From: Oscillospiraceae bacterium
GTDB taxonomy: Bacteria; Bacillota; Clostridia; Oscillospirales; Oscillospiraceae
Length of the DNA stretch: 7,342 nt
Assembly: GCA_902783825.1 (NCBI GenBank)
Contig: CACZSJ010000234.1
Coordinates: 1-7,342, forward strand
Reading direction: 5' to 3'
Shown here: positions 1-6,273 of the stretch, piece by piece
Position numbering within the stretch: position 1 is the stretch's first letter
Layout of the letters: each line of letters opens with the position of its first letter
Notes under the pieces: model-generated
Told to the model about the DNA's origin: nothing
Database searches by the model: none
What the model saw: the letters and a program-made list of their open reading frames with translations, nothing else
Translations under genes and position numbers: made by a program

Positions 1-897
1 CCCGGCTCCGCCTTTAAGCCCTGCACGGCCATCGCCGCGCTCAGTAAGGGCATCATCAATACTGAGGACAAGGTCAAGTGCGAGGGCGTGTTCACCAAGT
101 ACGCCGCCGAAGGCTACGCGCCTCAGTGCTGGATCTGGACCGCCATCGAGAACGAGAACCTGACCCATCCGGAGGAAAACGTCACCACCGCCCTGCGGGA
201 TTCCTGCAACTTCTTCTTCTACACCGTGGGCGAACAGCTGGGCGTTGACGATATGGGCGACTATGCCCACGCCTTCGGCCTGGGCGTGAGCACCGGCATC
301 GAGCTGGTGGAGACAGTGGGCAACATGTCCAATCAGGCAAACCACGCGGACTATACCGGCACCGTGTGGCGTATCGGTGATACGCTGCAGGCCGCCATCG
401 GACAGTCCGACTCCATCTTCTCCCCCTTGCAGCTGGCCGAGTACTGCGCCACCGTGGCCAACGGCGGCACCCGCTACTCCGCCTCCGTGCTCAAGGCCAT
501 CCGCAGCTACGACTACGGCGAGAAGCGCTACGAGCGGGAGCCCAGCGTGCTGTCCATCGTCCAGTCCGCCGAGTACAACTGGGACGCGGTGCATCTGGGT
601 ATGTATCAGGTGCTTAACGACTACATCAACGAAGCCAACGTGCAGGAGTGGGCCACCTGTCCCTGGGTCTGCGCCGGCAAGACGGGAACCGCCCAGAAGG
701 GCGAAAAGATCACCAACGACGGCATCTTCCTGTGCTACGGGCCGTACAAGGATCCGGAAGTGGCCATCGCCGTGGTGGTGGAGCGAGGCGGCAGCGGCGC
801 CAGCGTGCAGTTTATCGCCCGGCGCATCATGGACGCCTACATCAACATCCACTCCTATACCGACACCTCCGACGCGGAGATGCAGCTTCTGCGCTGA
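1..897 (+). CDS. mrdA: Penicillin-binding protein 2 (class B transpeptidase), C-terminal part
   Basis: The gene is open from the first base in frame 1 and ends at TGA 895-897, leaving 298 residues; the N-terminus lies outside the window. The fragment is the transpeptidase domain that cross-links peptidoglycan stem peptides on the outer face of the membrane. All three penicillin-binding motifs are visible: SxxK as SAFK at fragment residues 3-6 (bases 7-18, catalytic Ser at 7-9), SxN as SCN at residues 68-70 (bases 202-210), and KTG at residues 227-229 (bases 679-687). The stretches around them (PGSAFKP, AIGQSD, ANGGTRY) fit the MrdA/PBP2 elongation class better than FtsI or SpoVD. A following methylglyoxal synthase family gene also fits, since the mre/PBP2 cluster of many Clostridia sits near mgsA. 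No PASTA domain follows the transpeptidase. FtsI-type class B PBP is the main alternative. Confidence 0.9.
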   Translation, partial: PGSAFKPCTAIAALSKGIINTEDKVKCEGVFTKYAAEGYAPQCWIWTAIENENLTHPEENVTTALRDSCNFFFYTVGEQLGVDDMGDYAHAFGLGVSTGIELVETVGNMSNQANHADYTGTVWRIGDTLQAAIGQSDSIFSPLQLAEYCATVANGGTRYSASVLKAIRSYDYGEKRYEREPSVLSIVQSAEYNWDAVHLGMYQVLNDYINEANVQEWATCPWVCAGKTGTAQKGEKITNDGIFLCYGPYKDPEVAIAVVVERGGSGASVQFIARRIMDAYINIHSYTDTSDAEMQLLR

Positions 898-923
898 GCG
901 GAGAAAAAAATTGCATTCCCGCC

Positions 924-953
924 TTGCGCGCAGGGGCCGGGGTGGAGTATAAT
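924..953 (+). promoter_or_regulatory. Probable sigma-A-type promoter of the mgsA-family gene
   Basis: A perfect -10 hexamer TATAAT lies at 948-953, which is striking in such GC-rich DNA and is placed in the gap between two genes. Eighteen bases upstream is TTGCGC at 924-929, a partial match to TTGACA. A second TTGCAT at 911-916 is too far upstream to pair with this -10. The predicted transcript start is near 960, giving a leader of about 70 bases before the ATG at 1030. The weak -35 overlaps an imperfect inverted repeat at 922-935, centred on TGCGCGCA, which could be a regulator site or chance in GC-rich sequence. Confidence 0.62.
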
Positions 954-979
954 GAATCGATACAGATGAAAAAACGCAG

Positions 980-998
980 GCGCGTCCGAAGGATGCGC
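980..998 (+). other. Short hairpin in the mgsA-family 5' leader
   Basis: GCGCGTCC (980-987) can pair with GGATGCGC (991-998) around the three-base loop GAA, giving eight pairs of which one is G-U. No T run follows, so it is not a typical intrinsic terminator. A second, smaller candidate stem pairs TTCCC (1005-1009) with GGGAG (1013-1017) and ends next to the ribosome binding site AAGGAGG at 1018-1024. The two stems fill most of the predicted leader. They may stabilise the mRNA or affect translation, but no known riboswitch class is recognised. Confidence 0.35.
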
Positions 999-1029
999 AG
1001 GGCATTCCCGATGGGAGAAGGAGGAGCGC

Positions 1030-1434
1030 ATGAATATTGCTCTGATGGCGCACGATCGAAAGAAAGAGCTGATGGTCCAGTTTTGCATTGCCTACTGTGG
1101 CATTTTGGCGGAGCATAGCCTCTGCGCCACCCACGTGACCGGCAAGCTGGTCAGTGAGGCCACAGGCCTGCCTGTGACCCTGTATATGCACGCCGAGCAG
1201 GGGGGCGCCCAGCAGATTGCCTCCCGGATCTCTTTCAACGAGATCGACCTGGTGCTGTTTTTCTGCGATCCGGCCAATCCCAAAGGCTTTGACGACATCA
1301 ACAAGGTGGAGCGCCTGTGCGATCAGTATCAGATCCCCTTTGCCACCAACGCCGCCACGGCGGAGGTGCTGGTGCAGGGTCTGCGCCGGGGCGACCTGGA
1401 TTGGCGCAACATCGTCAACCCCCAGCGGCGCTGA
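1030..1434 (+). CDS. mgsA: Methylglyoxal synthase family protein, probable active-site variant
   Basis: The 134-residue product has the length and segment order of methylglyoxal synthase, a cytoplasmic enzyme that converts dihydroxyacetone phosphate to methylglyoxal and phosphate. Family landmarks are IALMAHD (residues 3-9), ATGLP (44-48), GGxQQI (58-63), ATN (105-107), TAEVLV (110-115) and the C-terminal GDLDW (121-125). The ATG at 1030 is supported by AAGGAGG at 1018-1024, five bases upstream. Compared with E. coli MgsA as recalled, His19, Asp20, Lys23, Thr45, Thr48 and Asp91 are kept (H8, D9, K12, T34, T37, D80). The catalytic base Asp71 is Ala60, His98 is Phe87, Thr47 is Val36, Gly46 is His35, Ser65 is His54 and Gly66 is Ala55. 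The family call is firm. Catalytic activity is doubtful: it may be a diverged paralogue with a binding or regulatory role. The frame is intact, and the gene has its own promoter and terminator signals, so it is not an obvious pseudogene. Confidence 0.88.
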   Translation: MNIALMAHDRKKELMVQFCIAYCGILAEHSLCATHVTGKLVSEATGLPVTLYMHAEQGGAQQIASRISFNEIDLVLFFCDPANPKGFDDINKVERLCDQYQIPFATNAATAEVLVQGLRRGDLDWRNIVNPQRR

Positions 1435-1455
1435 GGCGCCCGCGGGCGGTTTTTT
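1425..1455 (+). terminator. Probable intrinsic terminator after the mgsA-family gene
   Basis: A GC-rich dyad is followed by six Ts (1450-1455). Two alternative stems are possible. CGCC 1437-1440 pairs with GGCG 1445-1448 around loop CGCG, next to the T run. A longer stem pairs GCGGCGC 1425-1431 with 1436-1443 (one bulged C), with the stop codon in its loop. The short stem nearest the T run makes it a moderate rather than ideal terminator, so readthrough into hisS is possible. Confidence 0.55.
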
Positions 1456-1464
1456 CAGCAGAAC

Positions 1465-1507
1465 AACAGAACGGGCACGGCCTTCCAGCCGTGCCGCTGT
1501 TCGTGTT
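1465..1507 (+). other. Long stem-loop in the mgsA-hisS gap
   Basis: GGCACGGC (1474-1481) pairs perfectly with GCCGTGCC (1488-1495) around the loop CTTCCA. The structure can extend outward through GAAC 1469-1472 with GTTC 1499-1502 and AACA 1465-1468 with TGTT 1504-1507, interrupted by a small internal loop and a bulge, for about 16 pairs. It ends just before the hisS ribosome binding site AAGGAG (1510-1515). No T run follows, so it is either a degenerate second terminator or an RNA element controlling hisS. No T-box consensus is seen. No convincing separate hisS promoter was found in this gap. Confidence 0.5.
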
Positions 1508-1521
1508 ATAAGGAGATTATC

Positions 1522-2877
1522 ATGGCAAAAGTCGCACCCAGAACCCTCTCCGGCTTTATGGAGCTGCTGCCGGAAGAGCAGATGAAAATGGAAAAAATGA
1601 TGGCGCTGCTGCGCCGCAGCTACAGCCTCTACGGCTTCAGCCCCCTGGACACCCCGGTGATCGAGGCCGCCCAGGTGCTGCTGGCCAAGGGCGGCGGGGA
1701 GACGGAAAAGCAGATCTACCGCTTCCAGAAGGGAGACAGCGATCTGGCTTTGCGCTTCGATCTGACGGTGCCCCTGGCCAAGTACGTGGCCGGGCACTAC
1801 GCCCAGCTGAGCTTTCCCTTCCGCCGCTACCAGATCGGCAAGGTCTACCGGGGAGAGCGGGCCCAGCGGGGCCGCTTCCGGGAGTTTTACCAGGCGGACA
1901 TCGACGTGATCGGCGACGGGAAGCTGGACATCCTCAACGAGGCGGAGATCCCCGCCATCATCTACGATACCTTCAGCCGCCTGGGGCTTCGGCGCTTTCA
2001 GATCCGGGTGAACAACCGCAAGCTCCTCAACGGCTTCTACGCCATGAACGGCATGAGCGAGAAGGCCGGGGAGATCATGCGCCTGGTGGACAAGCTGGAC
2101 AAAATCGGCCCCCAGAAGGTCAAGCAGCTGCTGATCGAGGAGCTGCAGATGCGGCCCTACAAGACGGAAAACGTCCTGGACTTTATGGCCATCCGGGGCA
2201 GCAATCAGGAGGTCATCGCCCGGCTGGAGAATTTCCGGGGCATGGACGAGACCTTCGACCAGGGGCTGGAGGAGCTGCTGGCGGTGACCCGCTATCTGCA
2301 GGCCTTCGGCGTGCCGGAGGAGAACTTCGCCATCGACCTGAGCATCGCCCGGGGTCTGGATTACTACACGGGCACCGTGTACGAGACCACCATCACCGAC
2401 CATCCGGAGATCGGCTCGGTGTGCTCCGGCGGGCGCTACGACAATCTGGCGGAGTACTACACGGACAAGCAGCTGCCCGGGGTGGGCATCTCCATCGGGC
2501 TGACGAGGCTGTTTTACGTGCTGCAGGAGCAGGGCATGCTCTCCCAGGAACTGATCACCGCCCCCTGCGACGCGCTGATCCTGCCCATGACGGAGCAGCT
2601 GGATTTCGCCGTGTCCGCGGCCACGGTGCTGCGGCAGGAGGGCGTGCGCACCCAGCTTTACGGAGAACAGAAGAAATTCAAGGCCAAGATGGCCTACGCG
2701 GATAAGATCGGCGCGCCCTTCGCCGTGCTGGTGGGTGAGGACGAGATCGCCCAGGGTCTGCTGACGGTGAAGGATATGCAGAGCGGCCAGCAGCAGAAGC
2801 TGAGCCCGCGGGAGGCCGCCCGTTTCATTCGGCGGCAGGTGCAGGTCCGCAACGACCGGCCCCTGGTGCTGGGATAA
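1522..2877 (+). CDS. hisS: Histidyl-tRNA synthetase (HisRS)
   Basis: The 451-residue product is a class II aminoacyl-tRNA synthetase that charges tRNA-His with histidine in the cytoplasm. Visible elements are an N-terminal segment with motif 1 (about residues 30-60); LRFDLTVP at 77-84; motif 2 (about 101-126) with GRFREFYQ at 117-124; the histidine-specific motif RGLDYYTG at 277-284; SGGRYDNL at 302-309; and motif 3 GVGISIGLTR at 320-329. An anticodon-binding domain covers roughly residues 345-440. Start ATG 1522 is supported by AAGGAG at 1510-1515. LRFDLTVP and the RYQIGKVYR/GRFREFYQ style resemble archaeal, eukaryotic and Bacteroidetes HisRS rather than the common bacterial form, which has LRPEGT at the first position. 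HisZ, the catalytically inactive paralogue, is unlikely because the HisRS signatures are all present. It lies 13 bases before aspS and is very probably cotranscribed with it. Confidence 0.95.
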   Translation: MAKVAPRTLSGFMELLPEEQMKMEKMMALLRRSYSLYGFSPLDTPVIEAAQVLLAKGGGETEKQIYRFQKGDSDLALRFDLTVPLAKYVAGHYAQLSFPFRRYQIGKVYRGERAQRGRFREFYQADIDVIGDGKLDILNEAEIPAIIYDTFSRLGLRRFQIRVNNRKLLNGFYAMNGMSEKAGEIMRLVDKLDKIGPQKVKQLLIEELQMRPYKTENVLDFMAIRGSNQEVIARLENFRGMDETFDQGLEELLAVTRYLQAFGVPEENFAIDLSIARGLDYYTGTVYETTITDHPEIGSVCSGGRYDNLAEYYTDKQLPGVGISIGLTRLFYVLQEQGMLSQELITAPCDALILPMTEQLDFAVSAATVLRQEGVRTQLYGEQKKFKAKMAYADKIGAPFAVLVGEDEIAQGLLTVKDMQSGQQQKLSPREAARFIRRQVQVRNDRPLVLG

Positions 2878-2882
2878 GGAGG
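2876..2882 (+). promoter_or_regulatory. Ribosome binding site of aspS, overlapping the hisS stop codon
   Basis: AAGGAGG begins inside the hisS TAA stop (2875-2877). It lies 8 bases before ATG 2891 and 11 before the second in-frame ATG at 2894, which favours 2891 as the start. The overlap suggests translational coupling between hisS and aspS. Confidence 0.7.
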
Positions 2883-2890
2883 AAGAACAG

Positions 2891-4675
2891 ATGATGCAGT
2901 CGAGAAGCCATACCTGCAACGAGCTGCGTATGGAGCACGTGGGGCAGAAGGTGAAGATCGTAGGCTGGATGGAGAACGTCCGGGAAGTGGGCAGCAACCT
3001 GGCCTTTGTGGTGCTGCGGGACTTTTACGGCACCACCCAGGTGGTGGTGGAGACCGAGGAGATGATGCGCCTGGTCAAGAGCCTGAACAAGGAGTCCACC
3101 ATCTCGGTGGAGGGTCTGGTTCGGGAGCGGGCCAGCAAGAACCCCAAGCTCCCCACCGGGGAGATCGAGGTGCTGCCGGAGAAGATTCAGCTGCTGGGGC
3201 GCTGCCGCTACAACGAGCTGCCCTTTGAGATCAACCGCAGCCGGGAGGCGGACGAGAGCCAGCGGCTGCGCTACCGCTATCTGGATCTGCGCAACCCCGC
3301 CGTCAAGCAGAACATCATCCTGCGCTGTCAGGTGGTGGCCGCCCTGCGGCAGGCCATGACGGAGCAGGGCTTCCTGGAGATCACCACCCCCATCCTCACC
3401 GCGTCCTCGCCCGAGGGCGCCCGGGATTATCTGGTGCCGGCGCGCAAGCATCCGGGTCAGTTCTACGCCCTGCCCCAGGCGCCCCAGCAGTTCAAGCAGC
3501 TGCTGATGGCCGCCGGCTTCGACCGCTATTTCCAGATCGCCCCCTGCTTCCGGGACGAGGACGCCCGGGGCGACCGGAGCCCGGGAGAATTCTATCAGCT
3601 GGATATGGAGATGGCCTTCGCCGGGCAGGACGACGTGTTCGCCGTGCTGGAGCAGGTGCTGCCGCCCATTTTCGCCCGCTACGGCCGCTACAATCTGGCC
3701 TCCGCCGCGCCCTTCCGGCGCATTCCCTACCGGCAGGCCATGGAGGATTACGGCACCGACAAGCCGGATCTGCGCATCGACCTGCTGGTGCGGGAGATCA
3801 CGCCTCTGGTGCAGGGGACGGACTTTCCGCCCTTCGCGCCGGGCAACTGCGTCAAGGCCGTGGCCGTCTCGGACTGCGCCCTGACCCGCAAGCAGATCGA
3901 CAAGCTCTGCGCCGACGTGGAGGTGCAGGCGGGCAGCAAGCCCTACTGGTTCCGTCTGGATGAAAACGGGGAGCTGGTGGGTGGCGTGGCCAAGTTCCTC
4001 ACCGATCGGAAGGACGCGCTGGTGCGGGAGCTGGGGCTCAAGCCCAACAGCCTGGTGGGTCTGGCCGCCGGGGAAAAGAATCAGGCCGTGAAGACCGCGG
4101 GCGTGCTGCGCAGGCAGCTGGGTCTGGCGGCGGACGGCCATATGGACAAGGAACGCTATGAATTCTGCTGGATCGTGGACTTCCCCATGTACGAGATCGG
4201 GGAGGAGAGCGGACAGCTGGAGTTCTGTCATAATCCCTTCTCCATGCCCTCCGGCGGGCTGGAGGTGCTGGAAAAGGCCCATCGGGGGGAGATCGACCCC
4301 CTGAGCATCACCGCCGATCAGTACGATCTGGTCTGCAACGGGGTGGAGCTGTCCTCCGGCGCGGTGCGAAACCACGATCCGGAGATCATGCTGCGCGCCT
4401 TTGAGCTGGTGCGCCTGGGCGAGGAGGACGTGAAGAACAAATTCCCCGCCATGTACAACGCCTTCTGCTACGGCGCGCCGCCCCACGCGGGCATCGCCCC
4501 GGGGGTGGATCGGATGGTCATGCTCCTGGCGGGAGAGGACAGCATCCGGGAGGTCATTCCCTTCCCCATGAACAAGAACGCCCAGGATCTGATGATGGGC
4601 GCCCCCGGACCGGTGAGCCAGGCGCAGCTGGACGAGCTGCACATCGCCCTGGTGGGGGAGACGGAGGAAGACTGA
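2891..4675 (+). CDS. aspS: Aspartyl-tRNA synthetase (AspRS), bacterial type
   Basis: The 594-residue length is typical of bacterial AspRS, which charges tRNA-Asp with aspartate, or also tRNA-Asn in organisms that use GatCAB. An N-terminal OB-fold anticodon domain covers about residues 1-110. The class II catalytic core contains LRYRYLDLRNP, LPQAPQQFKQLL around residues 194-205, motif 2 with FRDEDARGDRSP at 220-231 followed by GEFYQLD (232-238), and motif 3 from GAPPHAG (528-534) to GVDR (538-541). The bacterial GAD insertion domain lies between motifs 2 and 3, roughly 300-420. The LPQAPQQ, RSPGEFYQLD and NAQDLMMGAP wording resembles alphaproteobacterial-style AspRS more than the RQPEFTQ style common elsewhere. 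The OB-fold loop at residues 31-39 reads REVGSNLAF where many bacterial enzymes have RRDHGG followed by hydrophobics, so tRNA discrimination cannot be assumed. Confidence 0.96.
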   Translation: MMQSRSHTCNELRMEHVGQKVKIVGWMENVREVGSNLAFVVLRDFYGTTQVVVETEEMMRLVKSLNKESTISVEGLVRERASKNPKLPTGEIEVLPEKIQLLGRCRYNELPFEINRSREADESQRLRYRYLDLRNPAVKQNIILRCQVVAALRQAMTEQGFLEITTPILTASSPEGARDYLVPARKHPGQFYALPQAPQQFKQLLMAAGFDRYFQIAPCFRDEDARGDRSPGEFYQLDMEMAFAGQDDVFAVLEQVLPPIFARYGRYNLASAAPFRRIPYRQAMEDYGTDKPDLRIDLLVREITPLVQGTDFPPFAPGNCVKAVAVSDCALTRKQIDKLCADVEVQAGSKPYWFRLDENGELVGGVAKFLTDRKDALVRELGLKPNSLVGLAAGEKNQAVKTAGVLRRQLGLAADGHMDKERYEFCWIVDFPMYEIGEESGQLEFCHNPFSMPSGGLEVLEKAHRGEIDPLSITADQYDLVCNGVELSSGAVRNHDPEIMLRAFELVRLGEEDVKNKFPAMYNAFCYGAPPHAGIAPGVDRMVMLLAGEDSIREVIPFPMNKNAQDLMMGAPGPVSQAQLDELHIALVGETEED

Positions 4676-4703
4676 GCCTTCGGCTATCGCATATTCGCAA
4701 GGA

Positions 4704-4713
4704 AAGGCGGTGA
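4704..4713 (+). promoter_or_regulatory. Extended ribosome binding site of comM
   Basis: AAGGCGGTGA matches the full anti-Shine-Dalgarno complement AAGGAGGTGA at 9 of 10 positions and ends six bases before ATG 4720. It fixes the start and suggests efficient initiation. The aspS-comM gap (4676-4719) otherwise holds only a weak four-pair stem, AGCC TTC GGCT, at 4675-4685, and no terminator. Confidence 0.65.
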
Positions 4714-4719
4714 GGGCTG

Positions 4720-6234
4720 ATGTATGCCAGCATGCAGAGTCTGGGCGTCAGCGGCGTAGGCGGCTACGGCGTGACGGTGGAAGTGAACATTGCCTCGGGT
4801 ATGCCCGGCTTTGACATCGTGGGTCTGCCCGACGCCGCCGTGAAGGAGGCCCGGGAACGGGTGCGCGCGGCGGTGAAAAACAGCGGCTACCGCTTCCCGG
4901 TGAGCCGGCTGACGGTGAATCTGGCCCCCGCCGACCGGAAAAAGGCGGGCACGGTCTACGACCTGCCCATGCTGCTGGGCATCCTGGCCGCCAGCGGGGA
5001 GCTGGAAAAGCCCGGCGCGGACTGCGCCTTTATCGGGGAGCTGTCCCTCAGCGGGCAGCTGCGCCCGGTGAGCGGTGCTTTGCCCATGGCTCTGGCCGCC
5101 CAGCGGCTGGGGATCCGGGAGCTGTTTGTCCCGGCGGAGAACGCCCCGGAGGCGGCCTTCGCCCAGGAGCTGCAGGTCTACCCGGTGGCGGATCTGAGGC
5201 AGCTGCTGCGGCATCTGCGGGGGGAGGAGCGTCTCTCTCCCGCCGCCGCGCCCAGCCCGGAAAGCCTGGGCGGCGCCCTGCCGGACTTCGCCGACGTGAA
5301 GGGGCAGGAGAACGTAAAGCGCGCCCTGGAAATCGCCGCCGCCGGAGGGCACCACATTCTGATCGTGGGGCCGCCGGGCGCGGGCAAGTCCATGATGGCC
5401 AAGCGCCTGCCGGGCATTCTGCCGGAGATGAGCCGGCAGGAGATGATCGAGAGCACGGAAATCTGGTCCGTGGCGGGGCTGACCGGAAGGGAGCGGCCCA
5501 TCGTGGCCCAGCGGCCCTTCCGCGCGCCCCATCACACGGTTTCCGCCGCGGCCCTGGCCGGGGGCGGACAGAATCCCCGACCCGGGGAAATCAGCCTGGC
5601 CCACAACGGGGTGCTGTTTCTGGACGAGCTGCCGGAGTTTCGCAGCGACGCGCTGGAGGTGCTGCGCCAGCCCTTGGAGGACGGGGTGGTGACCGTGTCC
5701 CGGGTGGCGGGAACCCTGCGCTTTCCCAGCCGCTTCATGCTGGTGTGCGCCATGAACCCCTGCAAGTGCGGCTGGCACGGGCATCCCTCGGGCCGCTGTC
5801 GCTGCAGCGAGGCGGAGGTGCGCCGCTACCAGAGCCGGATCTCCGGGCCGCTGCTGGATCGGATCGACCTGATCGTGGAGGTGCCGGCCCTGGAATACGA
5901 GGAGCTGCGGCGGCGCAGCGGGGCGGAGCCCAGTCAGGCCATCAAGGCCCGGGTGGACGCGGCCCGGCGGATCCAGCGCAGCCGCTTCGGCCAGGGCGGC
6001 GCCTGCAACGGACAGATGGACAGCGCCCAGCTGCGGCGCTTCTGCCCCCTGGATGGGGAGAGCGAGAGTCTGATGAAGCAGGCCTTTGACAGCCTGGGCC
6101 TCTCGGCGCGGAGCTACGACCGGATTTTGCGGGTGGCGCGAACCATCGCGGATCTGGAGGGCGCGGAGGCCATCGGCCCCGGCCACATCGCCGAGGCCAT
6201 CCAATACCGCAGCTATGCCCTGTCGGAGCAATAG
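4720..6234 (+). CDS. comM: YifB/ComM-family AAA+ ATPase (Mg-chelatase-like)
   Basis: The 504-residue product has the usual length and layout of the YifB/ComM family. An N-terminal ribosomal-S5-like/ChlI-type domain (about 1-170) holds GLPDAAVKEARERV and LTVNLAPAD. The AAA+ module has Walker A GPPGAGKS at 217-224, Walker B GVLFLDELPEF at 297-307, and SGPLLDRIDL at 375-384 with a candidate arginine finger/sensor. A C-terminal Mg-chelatase-type domain (about 410-504) includes LSARSYDRILRVARTIADLEG-like sequence. A cysteine cluster, C348, C350, C360 and C362, with nearby His353 and His355, is a family trait that may bind metal. In Vibrio, ComM is a hexameric helicase that promotes branch migration during natural transformation. 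That role is only inferred here, and many non-transformable bacteria carry the gene. It is not the magnesium chelatase of chlorophyll synthesis. Confidence 0.93.
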   Translation: MYASMQSLGVSGVGGYGVTVEVNIASGMPGFDIVGLPDAAVKEARERVRAAVKNSGYRFPVSRLTVNLAPADRKKAGTVYDLPMLLGILAASGELEKPGADCAFIGELSLSGQLRPVSGALPMALAAQRLGIRELFVPAENAPEAAFAQELQVYPVADLRQLLRHLRGEERLSPAAAPSPESLGGALPDFADVKGQENVKRALEIAAAGGHHILIVGPPGAGKSMMAKRLPGILPEMSRQEMIESTEIWSVAGLTGRERPIVAQRPFRAPHHTVSAAALAGGGQNPRPGEISLAHNGVLFLDELPEFRSDALEVLRQPLEDGVVTVSRVAGTLRFPSRFMLVCAMNPCKCGWHGHPSGRCRCSEAEVRRYQSRISGPLLDRIDLIVEVPALEYEELRRRSGAEPSQAIKARVDAARRIQRSRFGQGGACNGQMDSAQLRRFCPLDGESESLMKQAFDSLGLSARSYDRILRVARTIADLEGAEAIGPGHIAEAIQYRSYALSEQ

Positions 6235-6273
6235 CCGGGAAACAGGCAGCAAACAGGATCGGAAAGGATCGTT

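Noticed and set aside
648..1118. Plus-strand frame bridging the PBP2 end and the mgsA start
   Set aside because: It overlaps both genes in another frame, its translation is Arg- and Gly-rich with no family features, and it would cover the promoter and ribosome binding site of mgsA.
1030..1434. MgsA-like gene as a pseudogene
   Set aside because: The frame is intact at normal family length with good start signals and conserved non-catalytic segments; the changes cluster in the active site rather than being spread at random.
1504..1512. TGTTATAAG resembling an extended -10 promoter before hisS
   Set aside because: A start from here would fall at about 1519, leaving almost no leader and removing the good ribosome binding site at 1510-1515, so the match is probably coincidental.
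1435..1521. Possible T-box riboswitch controlling hisS
   Set aside because: The gap is under 90 bases and lacks the AGGGTGGNACCGCG antiterminator consensus and a specifier loop.
2825..4642. 605-codon open frame on the minus strand opposite aspS
   Set aside because: Same composition artefact, with no family motif and full overlap with a conserved synthetase gene.
6255..6271. Direct repeat AGGATCG (6255-6261 and 6265-6271) before thiI
   Set aside because: Two short copies only, overlapping the ribosome binding site; chance is the simplest explanation.
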